A stretch of 64,000 bases of DNA from Chlorobiota bacterium (GTDB lineage Bacteria > Bacteroidota > Ignavibacteria > OLB7): positions 62,001-126,000 of the forward strand of contig JAQBOZ010000028.1 in assembly GCA_028287785.1 (NCBI GenBank). The letters run 5' to 3'. Below the pieces are notes generated by a model that did no database searches, was not told the origin of the DNA, and saw only the letters and a program-made list of their open reading frames with translations. The translations under genes were made by a program, and so were the position numbers. This document shows positions 27,598 to 37,142 of the stretch, one piece after another (position 1 is the stretch's first letter; every line of letters begins with the position of its first letter).

Positions 27598-30500
27598 TTA
27601 TTTGGTTATCACCATCTGCCGGATTGCGCCAAATGGCCCGGAGGAGAGACGGTAGTAGTATAGCCCGCTCGGGAACTGGTGAAGATCGATCGGTACCGCG
27701 TAGTCTCCCGCCGTAAGCGTTCCATCCACAAGCACGCGCACAAGTTGTCCGTTGTTCGAGAAGAGTTCAAGGGTTGTCGGAGCATCCATGCCGAGCGTGA
27801 ACTCGATTTCCGTTTTCCCGTTCGACGGGTTCGGCGTGTTCTGCTTCAGCGCATAGGCGCTCCCCGTATACTCGAAGAGGCGATAGTTCAGGCCGCAGAC
27901 GCTGTCCAGCCTGTAGGGAGCCATCGCGGAGCATGAAGGAGTACACGGGCCGTCGATGGCCGTCATCGTGATCCTGATCGTATCCTGCCGGTTGTTCCCG
28001 AGGAAGCTCTGGAAGGGGAACGACATGAACATCACGGAATCGAGCGGAAGCGGAGCAGCCTGCCACGGATCGCCGTTGCCCGGACGGAATTCCATCTTCA
28101 CCATGCCGGGCTTTTCCAGCACCGGCCTGCCGAACGGCCGCCACGATGAGCGTGTGGTATCGGACTGCTGCGCCCAGGCCGCCGAATCGAACCGGGCGAT
28201 GGTCGGGTTGTACTCCAGCCGGAGCGCGACGCTCTCCTGCGGAAGATTCGCCCAGAACATCGTATCGATCCTCACGGTCAGATCGAACTTCTTTCCAAGG
28301 CCGATCGGTGATGGAACGCCGGCGAGGATCGAATACTGCTGTGCCCTGCTCTCCATCGAGAACCGCCGGTGGATGGTATCGGGCAGTTCCACGAAGCTCC
28401 AGGAAATATCACCCGTCACCGTTCCGGTATTGCCGAGAAAATCGACGGGAAAATCCATCACCAGGGAGTCGCCGATGTTGATCAACTGCCGGAACCCCGG
28501 CACGCTTGCTGAATCGAACCCGAGCGATGTCCTGAAGCTGATACCGGAGATCGTAAGCGGCGTGTTTCCGTCGTTGAAGATCGTGAGCCTGACGGTGCGC
28601 GCCGCGCAGGAATATGCCAATGAACTGTCGAATTCGAGACGATCGCTCGCCATCGCCACAAGGCCGAAGCCCTGAAGCACGGAGTCGATGATCGGCTCCT
28701 CACGCGATGAGGTGCCGCCGTAGATCATGCAGCCACGCAATCCGGGAAGCAGCGGCCGGAAGGAGACCATCACCGGTATCGAATCTCCGACGGGGATAGT
28801 GGTCGGGCCGGGAAGCGGATCGACGTTGAAATCACCGATATCCCCCTCACCGATCCAGATGCTGTCGATCAGGATGGGGGATGCGCCGCGATTGCGGACA
28901 TAGATCACCGAATCATGCGTGGTCCCCACCCAGCGCTCCTTCCAGTCGCATCCGTCGATCATTGCCCGGAGCATGTAACCGCTGCCGAGAAGATTGTTCG
29001 ATGCTTCGAGCCCGTCCTTGTTCTCCAGCAGAATTCCGGAGGAATACCTCTGCTCGCCAAGCGGCGCGAAGCAGATGGGAAGCCAGATGGTATCGCCCGC
29101 CGGAATAAGGCGGGGGAAGAACGCCGGATCGGGAAGGAACGCGGTCGGATCGGTCAGCGTGATGCCGGTGACATGGGCCGTATCCTGTCCGATGTTCGTC
29201 AGCGGAATGGTTGTACAGAGCGTATCGCCAACCTGTCGACGACCGAAATCGTAGCCGCCGATCGAGAGACGCGGGTAGATGCCGACGCCGTGAACTGCCG
29301 CGGTTACGCTGCTGTCCGCGTTGCTGAAGAATTGCACGGTGCCGTGAAAGTCGCCGATCTGCGTCGGGGTGAAGCAGATGTTCACCGTGGTATCGGTATT
29401 CGGCGGAAGGAGGATCGGTCCCTTCAACGGAAGAGGCATCGCGAAGCCGGCCCCCTTGAGCACCGCGCTATCCAGCCTGAGCGTATCCCCTCCGGTGCTC
29501 CTGACGTGGACATCGAGGCAGCGGGTCTTTCCAACGCGGAGCGAGTCATATTCCCGATCCGCGGTCGCGATCATCGGGAAGCTGATCACCGCGCGCATCG
29601 GGACATGGTAGAACTGGCAGTTGCTCCTGATGACCATCGTGTCGTAGGCCGGCTTCCGCACGATGGTGGCAAAGAGCACCTTCACCTCCATGCTGTCCCC
29701 CGGCGGGATCGACACGGCGGAGGTATAGGTTCCGTCCAGCACGAACTCCTTCCGGCGCATGCAGACCACGCTATCGATGACCAGCGGCGCGGGATTCGGA
29801 TTCTTGACAAAGAACGATTGTCCGTAGGTCCGGTTCACCTGTACGCTGCCGAACAGCACCTCACGCTCGCCGAATGCGGGAGGCGTCGCGGGCTGAAGAT
29901 CGACGAGGATCGTATCGATATTATGAGCAAGATCCTCGGCGATAAACCTGGCGCGTCCCGGCAACAGCGGATCGGCAAGGGTTACGCGCCCTATGGAGAG
30001 CTCATCCCCCCGGATCAGCATGGAGCGCTCGAAATTCACGTTCTGCGACCAGGTGGAATCGAACCAGGCATTGAGAAGCCCGCTCTCGAAAGGACCGCTC
30101 TCGCTGGCGGTGACATTGCAGCCGCCGCAGTCCCTGATCGCCGCCATCACGGGGGCTTTGGTATCGGGGACATCGAACTTTCTGAGCCCGGAGCCTATCG
30201 GCCATCCGTAGGCATCGTATTCCCCCAGACCATAGACATAACCACCGAAGAGAGCATCCCCCGCAAGGACATGAGCGCTCCCATCGCTTACCCTCATCGA
30301 TGCCCACATCAGATTGGTATTCGGAATGATGCCGCTGGCATACTCCGGCTGCCCCGTAAGTGAAGCCCCATCCAGCATGATGGTCTCGAAGTTCTTCCGC
30401 TCGGAGATCAGCGTGATATAATGGGTCGAATACTGTGCATGCTCCGGGTAGAGCTCATCGGTATTCGGCATCGTCTGAAAGATGGCGCCGTTGACGAACT

Positions 30501-31620
30501 GTTCCTGCGGCGTAATGACCACCATGTAGGGATCGAAGTTCGACACCGTATGATTCGGGATATTCCGCGGATCGGCGAACTGCGATTTCGAATACTGCGC
30601 CACCAGCACCGGCCGGTCGGCCGTGATCGTCGAGACATCCTGAAGATCGAACTCGGCGAACGATCCGAGCGCCGGCAACACCTGCGTCACCGAGTTGGTC
30701 GATGTCCTGAAGGTGACCGATGTCGGCGACGGATCGGACGAGACAACTCTGACAACATCCCCTCCCAGACGACCGCCGAATGGAACGACGGCATAGACTT
30801 TCCCAAGCTCGTTTCGCGGAGGGATCATCTCGACAAGATGATTCTTCGTCTCCTGAACGATCGGAATGCCGGTGCGGACATGGCCGCTCAGAACCCCCAC
30901 CGGCTTGTTCGCCACGATCTGCGATCCGGTGATATCGGTTTTTCCCCGCACCGTCCCGCCATCCTGAACTTCCAGAACATCGCCGCGCATCAGGGTCCGG
31001 GTAAACATCGCCCGGTTGCCTCCCAGCGTCAGCGTGGCGGGATAGACATTGACCTGCGTGTTGTCCTCGGCGGCGAGGACCGCGAACTCCCCACCCCTGG
31101 GCTCATCGGAACATGGGTCCCGGAGATCGAACTGATAATAATCGAGGGGATAGTTCACCGTCACATACTCGGTTCCCCACGAATCCACCGGCAATGCCAG
31201 ATACCCATCCGACGTTTTATACTTGCTGCTGTAGGAATAGACGCTGATCGGCTTATCCGATCGCAGCTCGATTGCTCTACGCATTACCCGCTCGCCGGCA
31301 CATTCGATACTCAGATCATTGCTGACATACGATTTCACCTCGAACGGCTTCAGCGTATAGTTGATGACCTGCCCGCCCGGAAGCGTCATCGCCACGGTTG
31401 TGGCAAACCGGGAGGCAAATGAAAGCCGTAACTGGGGATACTGTGGTACTCCGCATGCGCGTGTCTCGTTCTGCATAAACGTGACAAAGAAGTGGGTTCC
31501 CTCGGCGTTGGACCCCAGCAACTGGCGTCGTTCTCCGCGCTTATCCACCGTCTGCCCGTGCAGGCGCGTGCACGCACCACCCAGGCAGGAGAGCAAAAGC
31601 AGTAGCAATACGGCTTTCAT
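27598..31620 (-). CDS. Large secreted protein: IgGFc-binding-like, choice-of-anchor D repeats, T9SS domain
   Basis: Surface protein of 1340 residues with an N-terminal hydrophobic export signal. The first third is IgGFc-binding-like (EGTHFFVTFMQNE, KPISVYSYSSKYKTSDGYLA, DSWGTEYVTVNYPLDYYQ and LAAEDNTQVNVYPATL). The middle carries about five Hydin/ASPM-type 'choice-of-anchor D' Ig-like modules (QSFFVKNPNPAPLVIDS, GFAMPLPLKGPILLPP, DTVNICFTPTQIGDFHG, CTTIPLTNIGQDTAHV). The last 85 residues are a type A sorting domain: QNTPNPSNGKTEIEFTLG, then FPSGLYYYRLSSG and MVITK. Probably secreted through T9SS and involved in adhesion or structure. No neighbour suggests more. Confidence 0.85.
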   Translation of the reverse strand: MKAVLLLLLLSCLGGACTRLHGQTVDKRGERRQLLGSNAEGTHFFVTFMQNETRACGVPQYPQLRLSFASRFATTVAMTLPGGQVINYTLKPFEVKSYVSNDLSIECAGERVMRRAIELRSDKPISVYSYSSKYKTSDGYLALPVDSWGTEYVTVNYPLDYYQFDLRDPCSDEPRGGEFAVLAAEDNTQVNVYPATLTLGGNRAMFTRTLMRGDVLEVQDGGTVRGKTDITGSQIVANKPVGVLSGHVRTGIPIVQETKNHLVEMIPPRNELGKVYAVVPFGGRLGGDVVRVVSSDPSPTSVTFRTSTNSVTQVLPALGSFAEFDLQDVSTITADRPVLVAQYSKSQFADPRNIPNHTVSNFDPYMVVITPQEQFVNGAIFQTMPNTDELYPEHAQYSTHYITLISERKNFETIMLDGASLTGQPEYASGIIPNTNLMWASMRVSDGSAHVLAGDALFGGYVYGLGEYDAYGWPIGSGLRKFDVPDTKAPVMAAIRDCGGCNVTASESGPFESGLLNAWFDSTWSQNVNFERSMLIRGDELSIGRVTLADPLLPGRARFIAEDLAHNIDTILVDLQPATPPAFGEREVLFGSVQVNRTYGQSFFVKNPNPAPLVIDSVVCMRRKEFVLDGTYTSAVSIPPGDSMEVKVLFATIVRKPAYDTMVIRSNCQFYHVPMRAVISFPMIATADREYDSLRVGKTRCLDVHVRSTGGDTLRLDSAVLKGAGFAMPLPLKGPILLPPNTDTTVNICFTPTQIGDFHGTVQFFSNADSSVTAAVHGVGIYPRLSIGGYDFGRRQVGDTLCTTIPLTNIGQDTAHVTGITLTDPTAFLPDPAFFPRLIPAGDTIWLPICFAPLGEQRYSSGILLENKDGLEASNNLLGSGYMLRAMIDGCDWKERWVGTTHDSVIYVRNRGASPILIDSIWIGEGDIGDFNVDPLPGPTTIPVGDSIPVMVSFRPLLPGLRGCMIYGGTSSREEPIIDSVLQGFGLVAMASDRLEFDSSLAYSCAARTVRLTIFNDGNTPLTISGISFRTSLGFDSASVPGFRQLINIGDSLVMDFPVDFLGNTGTVTGDISWSFVELPDTIHRRFSMESRAQQYSILAGVPSPIGLGKKFDLTVRIDTMFWANLPQESVALRLEYNPTIARFDSAAWAQQSDTTRSSWRPFGRPVLEKPGMVKMEFRPGNGDPWQAAPLPLDSVMFMSFPFQSFLGNNRQDTIRITMTAIDGPCTPSCSAMAPYRLDSVCGLNYRLFEYTGSAYALKQNTPNPSNGKTEIEFTLGMDAPTTLELFSNNGQLVRVLVDGTLTAGDYAVPIDLHQFPSGLYYYRLSSGPFGAIRQMVITK

Positions 31621-32137
31621 ACGCAGAACGATCGGTGAAAGAGCTATCGAAATACGATTTCGAGCACCCTTTGTGGAAGAGTTACGCTACCGAGACGGGC
31701 ACAGGGGCCAGCGGAGCTGAGACGAGCAGTAGTAGCAGCGAATGAACAATGCAGGAAAGTAAGCTACGGTCGATAGATGTCTCTCGGTTCATTCGTGTGT
31801 ACAAAGTCGCAGTGTGCTGACCATTGCCGCCTCGTTTCCAGATATCCGGCCTCGGCCCAACGACTCGCCGGAAGAGAAAAATCCGGGGAGTGAATATACG
31901 CAACTCACATTTGGATACAAGCCTCCTGATCAGGGATACGCGTTCTTCCAACAGACTAGGAGTTAAGACCCGCGGCGTCACGTAATGTCGCAGACATTCG
32001 CATGGGGGCCGATAGATTTCCCGGATCATCCCGCGATTCCAGGCCGGCCACTCCCTGAGAAATGAATGCGCCCGTTCCTGTCACGGAAGAACGGGCGCAT
32101 GTCAATGTCAATAACTCGGCACGTACGCTTCTTCCCG
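31621..32137. other. Intergenic region upstream of the large T9SS protein
   Basis: Between two minus-strand genes. It holds the terminator of the OmpA/PD40 gene (32066-32100). I see no coding pattern, RNA gene or repeat in 31621-32065; it presumably carries the promoter of the large T9SS protein. Confidence 0.5.
32066..32100 (-). terminator. Terminator of the PD40/OmpA gene
   Basis: Stem ATGCGCCCGTTC/GAACGGGCGCAT (12 bp) with an 11-nt loop, 38 nt past the stop. Confidence 0.7.
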
Positions 32138-34666
32138 TTACTGTGCTACACCGGACGGTGTTGTGATTTTAACCTGCACGGTACGATTATAGAATCGTCC
32201 TTCGGGAAGCTCGTTCGGATAGAGGGCATCAAGCTCGCCAACCCCCTTGCCATCCAGATGGGCGAATACACCAGACTTCACGTTCTTCCGGATTCCATCG
32301 GTCACAGTCTTGGCGCGCGCCTGGGAGAGCCTCAGGTTGGCGTCGTCCAGGCCGACAACGTCCGTATGTCCGATAACCTCGATTCGTGCGCCCGGACGAA
32401 CATCGTTGTAGATAAACTCCCGGAGGATACGATCGTTCAGCGGGCCGGCCTCGGGGCTGTTGAACTTGAAGAGCACCAGCGAGTAGATATCGCGCGTGGA
32501 GTCCACCAGACGCTCCCTCCGCTTCTCCTCGTTCGTCACGATCTCGACAGGGATCTGGATTTCGGCCGAACGGCACTCCTTTCCATCCTGGCTGTACACC
32601 ACCAGCTGCGCGGTGTACGGGGTCTCGTTGTTCGGAATCGAATCGGGATCATCGGCCTTGCCCCAGCTATACGAAGGCGAGACAACGTCGGTCTTGCCAA
32701 CATTGTTCATCACGTGCCAGATCTCTCCGTTGCGCTTGATCTCGATTGCGCGGCGGGCGATAAGGCCGTCGTTGATGCCGTTCTTCATCTGGAAGTGCAT
32801 CGTGTCAGGCTGCGGGAACCGACGGAAGTCGATGTTGACGATCGGCTTCACCACGTCCCAGTCATCCGAACGGATCTCGGTGCGACGGTTCTCCACGATA
32901 CCGAGCGGATCGTTCGGGTTCGACTTCGCCTCGGGAAGTCCTCTCGGCGGAAGGAGCTTGATGCGGCTTGGATCGATCTTCCAGATATTGATCAGATAAT
33001 CGTACACCGTCTGCCCGCGCTTGCCGGAAACATCCATCACCTCGCCGATGGCCGCCTGCTCGGAGTTGCATCCCACGATCTGGATCTTCGTCTCGGGATG
33101 CGTCGTCATCCGGTAGCCGACGATATTGAGCATGTGATAATACTTCTGGAGCGTGCCGCCAGGGATGGTGGTATCGCTGAACCCGGCCGTCTGCGACGGA
33201 TCGGTGAAGAGCACATAACGATCGGGAATCTTGGCGCTTCCCGAATCGAAGAAGACGTACGTGAGAAGCGGATAGAGCTCCTTCACCAGCACCTCCTCGA
33301 TCAGCAGGCCGCGGAAATCGCGATACTTGGCCGGGGCGCTCGGCGGAAGGTTCTGGATGTACGGCGCAATCTGATAGGTCGCGCTCAGCACCGGCTGCTC
33401 GCCCAGCGGGAAGTTCTTCTTGATCTCCAGGTACTTGTCGGTGGCGGGGACGGTAATGGTATCGTTGATGCCCGGATATCCGGCGCTGCGACCGATTACG
33501 CGGATCGTCATCGCCTTGCCGCCGACGGTTACAAATGAGAACTGTCCGGTGGAGGTGTTGGTCTTGGAGACGTTCAGCGTATCTCCGGTCCCCTCGTTGA
33601 TGAACACCAGATCGGCGGGAAGATTTCCCTGCGTGCACTGATCGAACACACGGCCGGCGACAAGCACGTTGATGATCCTCGGCGGCAGAAGGCCGACGAA
33701 CAGATCGAGTTTTCCGGCGTTGTCAAGATCGGTTCGCTCCGATGAGAAGTAGACGATATCGCCCGCGGCCGGAAGCGTGATAAAACGCTCATCCTTCGAC
33801 GTGTTGAACGGAGGGCCGAGGTTCTCCGGCTTCGAGAAGGTGCCGTCGGGCATCCGCTTGGACACGAAGAAGTCCAGGCCGCCCTCGCCGCCATGACCTG
33901 CCGACGAGAAATAGAGCGCGCCGCTGCCGGCGATGATAAATGGGCTGTCCTCCCGCTCCGGCGTATTGATCGGCTCACCGAGATTCTTCGGCGCGGACCA
34001 GCGTCCGTCGGCGCCAAGCGTGGAAACGTAGATGTCGGCATCGCCGTCGCCACCAAGGGCGCCAGGACGATTCGACACGAAGTAGAGGGTTTTGCCGTCG
34101 GAGGAGATCGATGGCTGCGAATCCCAGTACGGGGAGTTGATCTCCGAAACGTTACGGACGTTCTTCCACTCGCTTCCATCAAGCTCCGCCTCGTAGAGAT
34201 CGCAATCACCAAGACCATCGGGGCGATTACATCCGGTGAAGAAGATGGTCTGTCCGTCCGCCGCGATCGATGCAACGCCCTCGTTCAACTCAGTATTGAC
34301 AGGCTTTCCCAGATTGACCGGCGTGGAATACACCGAATCGAGCCGCTCCTTTTTGGTGGTAAACCAGAAGTCATGCCCACCTACACCCCCTGCCCTGTTC
34401 GACACGAAGTAGAGCGTCCGGCCATCGGCAGTGATGGTGGGAGCATACTCCAGTTCCTTCGTGTTGACCACAAAGCCGACATTCCGAATCTTGAACTTGC
34501 TCAGATTGGAGTCGGGGCTTGCGGGAGCCGGTGAGGGGTTCTCCGGCTGGGCCAGAAGAGTAGTGCTATGAAAAGCAAGCACTATCAACGTGGCGAACAG
34601 CGCAAGCGTCCATCGTACGCCTGGCACGGATGCCATGCGAGAGTCTGGGGAAGCATTTTTCTTCAT
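32138..34666 (-). CDS. PD40-repeat and tandem OmpA-domain outer-membrane protein
   Basis: Protein of 842 residues; the ATG at 34666 starts the signal peptide (to TTLLAQ). Residues about 65-310 hold PD40/WD40-like blades: EYAPTITADGRTLYFVSNR, ASIAADGQTIFFTG, SQPSISSDGKTLYFVSNR and DSPFIIAGSGALYFSS. A carboxypeptidase-regulatory-like module follows (VAGRVFDQCTQGNLPADLVF). The end is an OmpA peptidoglycan-binding domain with IEVIGHTDVVGLDDANLRLS and ARAKTV. A second OmpA-like domain sits before it (FFDSGSAKIPDRY, QTVYDYLINI, ENRRTEI), but there GHTD reads GCNS, so the Asp that binds diaminopimelate is missing. PorE/OmpA-type anchoring to the cell wall is likely. Confidence 0.88.
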   Translation of the reverse strand: MKKNASPDSRMASVPGVRWTLALFATLIVLAFHSTTLLAQPENPSPAPASPDSNLSKFKIRNVGFVVNTKELEYAPTITADGRTLYFVSNRAGGVGGHDFWFTTKKERLDSVYSTPVNLGKPVNTELNEGVASIAADGQTIFFTGCNRPDGLGDCDLYEAELDGSEWKNVRNVSEINSPYWDSQPSISSDGKTLYFVSNRPGALGGDGDADIYVSTLGADGRWSAPKNLGEPINTPEREDSPFIIAGSGALYFSSAGHGGEGGLDFFVSKRMPDGTFSKPENLGPPFNTSKDERFITLPAAGDIVYFSSERTDLDNAGKLDLFVGLLPPRIINVLVAGRVFDQCTQGNLPADLVFINEGTGDTLNVSKTNTSTGQFSFVTVGGKAMTIRVIGRSAGYPGINDTITVPATDKYLEIKKNFPLGEQPVLSATYQIAPYIQNLPPSAPAKYRDFRGLLIEEVLVKELYPLLTYVFFDSGSAKIPDRYVLFTDPSQTAGFSDTTIPGGTLQKYYHMLNIVGYRMTTHPETKIQIVGCNSEQAAIGEVMDVSGKRGQTVYDYLINIWKIDPSRIKLLPPRGLPEAKSNPNDPLGIVENRRTEIRSDDWDVVKPIVNIDFRRFPQPDTMHFQMKNGINDGLIARRAIEIKRNGEIWHVMNNVGKTDVVSPSYSWGKADDPDSIPNNETPYTAQLVVYSQDGKECRSAEIQIPVEIVTNEEKRRERLVDSTRDIYSLVLFKFNSPEAGPLNDRILREFIYNDVRPGARIEVIGHTDVVGLDDANLRLSQARAKTVTDGIRKNVKSGVFAHLDGKGVGELDALYPNELPEGRFYNRTVQVKITTPSGVAQ

Positions 34667-34988
34667 CGACAATGTAGAGAAAGGTTAAAACAACGGGAGG
34701 AACTCTGAGCGCCCAGGTGAGCTTGATTTGCGCGGAGTTGTAACAGTCGTTGAATTTATATCCTATCCGTAGAAAAGACAACTTGTTTCTCCAACGACAG
34801 CCCATCTTTCTTTTCGTAAGACGCTCCGGCAAGGCGTAATGTCTCAGCACCTCATGTAAAATCTTCAGAGGTGAGCAAGGAAAACTGCGAGGATGCAGCC
34901 GCTATCGCGGCGGGGAGGTGAATCCCGGACATCAACGGTCCGGGATCGGATCGAACACAGGATCGGCATCCGGGGGATGGATGCGGTG
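34667..34988. other. Intergenic region
   Basis: Holds the terminator hairpin of the first DUF1573 gene (34922-34946) and, upstream of the PD40/OmpA gene, a stretch with no recognised feature that must contain its promoter. Confidence 0.5.
34922..34946 (-). terminator. Terminator hairpin after DUF1573 gene 1
   Basis: Stem ATCCCGGAC/GTCCGGGAT (9 bp) with a 7-nt loop, 43 nt past the stop; no long T-run. Confidence 0.55.
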
Positions 34989-35759
34989 CTACTTCTGCGA
35001 GTGGATCGGCGCCTTCGCGGGCGCGACGGCCGTCGGGGCCGGTGGTGCTACCGGGGCAAGCGTGCCGGAAATGGTGAGGTCCACCGTGGGATATTCCGGA
35101 TCAGTAGTCTTCAGCTTCACGATTCCCGAAATGCTTTCCTTATCCAGCGGTGTAATATACGCCTTCAATTCCAGTTCCTCTCCCACTTTCAATTCTTTCT
35201 TTCCAGTCATGTCGAAACGGACCCTCACGTTCCCCTTTTCAAGCGTCGGAGGGAAGACCGTGAAGGCGGAATCGCCGCTGTTGGTGATACGCACCGTCGT
35301 GGCCGGCATCTCCACCCCGACCTTGCCATCGATCAGCGTGAAATACTGCGACGGGGTGAACATGATGGATTGTTTGATGTTCGCCCTCAGCCTCAGCACT
35401 TTCACCGCGCTGGTGGGATCGCTCGATGCGATGGTGATCGTCTTTTCGACCAGGCCACGCTTGTTCGCCGCGTCCACCGTGATGCTGATCTTCCCTGTCT
35501 CTCCCGGTTGCAGAACCTTCTTGTCGATCGGCGAGGCAGTGCAGCTGCAGCTTGGATGAACATCGGTGATGTTCAGCTCACCCGCTCCGATATTCTTCAC
35601 CTGAACAACCGCCGTCAGCTTCCCCGGCGCAACGGTCCCCCAGTCGTGGATATCCCCACCGATGATCTCCAGCTTCCCCTGGGCGCGGGCAGCAGTGGTG
35701 ATGCATGCCGCAACCAGGACGGCGGAACAGAATATGCGAAACGGTCGAACGTGGTTCAT
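34989..35759 (-). CDS. DUF1573 domain protein 1
   Basis: Secreted or periplasmic protein of 256 residues. The ATG at 35759 follows AGGAG. Signal peptide MNHVRPFRIFCSAVLVA to ARAQ, then the DUF1573 Ig-like fold: IIGGDIHDWGTVAPGKL, AVVQVKNIGAGELNITDV, the cysteine motif HPSCSCTASPIDKKVL, and KISITVDAANKRG. The C-terminal half is a second Ig-like sandwich, and the tail is Pro/Ala-rich. The motif HP-x-C-x-C-T is shared by all three tandem paralogs. Function unknown; the fold is related to Hydin/MSP-like domains. Confidence 0.88.
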   Translation of the reverse strand: MNHVRPFRIFCSAVLVAACITTAARAQGKLEIIGGDIHDWGTVAPGKLTAVVQVKNIGAGELNITDVHPSCSCTASPIDKKVLQPGETGKISITVDAANKRGLVEKTITIASSDPTSAVKVLRLRANIKQSIMFTPSQYFTLIDGKVGVEMPATTVRITNSGDSAFTVFPPTLEKGNVRVRFDMTGKKELKVGEELELKAYITPLDKESISGIVKLKTTDPEYPTVDLTISGTLAPVAPPAPTAVAPAKAPIHSQK

Positions 35760-36095
35760 CGTTGATCTCTCCTGCGTGAGTCTTGAATAGTGATAACGTG
35801 ATAATTGCATCAATGGATAGATCCGCTCCCTCGCGGGACGGAGGGAAGGCGTCCGGCAAATATCTCTCCCCGAAGCTCCCGGCGCAAGCACAAGCGCCAT
35901 CCCATCCGCTGCTCCGGGTACCTGGCGAAGTGACGCTGACGGCGCGCCGGATATTTGCTGACGCGATGTGCCGGGCCCGCCGTATCCCGCGTGGCGCCGC
36001 GCCGTTCGGAGCGCACGATGGCCACGTAACGAAAAGCGCCGGAGGCCCATGCAAAGGTCCTCCGGCGCCTGAAATCTACCGCTGACGATAGCCGG
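35760..36095. other. Intergenic region between DUF1573 genes
   Basis: Contains the terminator of DUF1573 gene 2 at 36036-36068. No gene or RNA was recognised in the rest, which must hold the promoter of DUF1573 gene 1. Confidence 0.5.
36036..36068 (-). terminator. Terminator of DUF1573 gene 2
   Basis: Stem GCGCCGGAGG/CCTCCGGCGC (10 bp), 13-nt loop, followed on the minus strand by TTTTC; 28 nt past the stop. Confidence 0.75.
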
Positions 36096-36866
36096 TTACT
36101 TCGACGAATGGGTCGGTGTCGGCGCGGTCTGAGCGTTCTGCTGCGGCTCGCGCGCCATGGTGCCGGTGACGTTCATATCCAGCCAGGGGCTCTCCTCGGA
36201 GGTCGTCTTCATCTTGAAGCCGCCCTGCACGAAGCTCTTCTCGTTCGGCGTGACATAGGCCTTCAGCTCAAGCTCCTCGCCCGGCTTCAACTCCTTCTTC
36301 TGCTTCATATCAAACCGGAGCTTCGCGTTTCCACGGGTCGAATCGGGCGGGAAGATGGTGAATGCCTTGTCGCCGGTGTTCTTGATGTGGATCGACGAAG
36401 AGGTGGACTCGCTGCCGACCTTTCCCTCGGTCACCGTCAGATAGGCGGCGGGCGAGATGGTGATCGCGCGCTTGATGTTCGCGGTCAGGCGGAGCATGTG
36501 ATTGGCATCGGTGCTATCGCTTGTCTTGATCGTGACGACCTTGGTGATCGGTCCCGACGGATAGGTGGCGACGTTGATGGAAACATCGAACTTCCCGATC
36601 TCCCCCGGCTTCAGCGTCTTCTTGTCGATGCCGTGGGTGAGCGTGCAACCGCAGCCGGGGTGAACATCGGTGATGTTCAGATCGCCCGTGCCGATGTTCT
36701 TCACCTCGATCACCGCGGAGAGCGTGCTCGGGGGAACCGTGCCCCAGTCGTGGGTGTCGCCACCAACAATCTCCATCTTTCCATTCTGTGCGTGTGCCGA
36801 CATTACGGCGCCGAACGCGACAAGCCCCATTGCAAGGACCCCGCGAAGCAGAAAAGCAGGTTTCAT
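36096..36866 (-). CDS. DUF1573 domain protein 2
   Basis: Secreted or periplasmic protein of 256 residues, close paralog of its two neighbours. Signal peptide MKPAFLLRGVLAMGLVAFGA to SAHAQ, then VGGDTHDWGTVPPSTLSAVI, the motif HPGCGCTLTHGIDKKTL and DVSINVATYPSGPITKVV. The C-terminal Ig-like half keeps SSIHIKNTGDKAFTIFPP and ends QNAQTAPTPTHSSK, a Thr/Gln-rich tail. It is a separate unit with its own terminator, so the paralogs are probably transcribed independently. Confidence 0.88.
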   Translation of the reverse strand: MKPAFLLRGVLAMGLVAFGAVMSAHAQNGKMEIVGGDTHDWGTVPPSTLSAVIEVKNIGTGDLNITDVHPGCGCTLTHGIDKKTLKPGEIGKFDVSINVATYPSGPITKVVTIKTSDSTDANHMLRLTANIKRAITISPAAYLTVTEGKVGSESTSSSIHIKNTGDKAFTIFPPDSTRGNAKLRFDMKQKKELKPGEELELKAYVTPNEKSFVQGGFKMKTTSEESPWLDMNVTGTMAREPQQNAQTAPTPTHSSK

Positions 36867-36991
36867 GGTATTTCCCTCACTGATACTGATATGAATGAAT
36901 AGGTACTATGTATACGGAACTCGAAATAGCGCTCATCAATCGGCTGGAACGTGGGAGATAGTGGTTCGGGACGTGATGTAGTGTCATCAGG

Positions 36992-37022
36992 GGCGCCCTC
37001 CCGACGATTGCGAGAGGGCGCC
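36992..37022 (-). terminator. Terminator-like hairpin after DUF1573 gene 3
   Basis: Stem GGCGCCCTC/GAGGGCGCC (9 bp) with a 13-nt loop, about 120 nt past the stop; no T-run. Confidence 0.45.
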
Positions 37023-37142
37023 TGGCATTGCAGGCAACGGGGTGTTCATGGGCCCTGTTCGGGCACCTCGTTCATGAATTATGACATACAACTCTACCAC
37101 TACTCGATCGCCTGCCGGCAGGCATGGGCGCCATATCTCTGT

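Noticed and set aside
31682-32029. 115-codon minus-strand open frame upstream of the large T9SS protein
   Set aside because: No codon bias, no motif, and no ribosome site.
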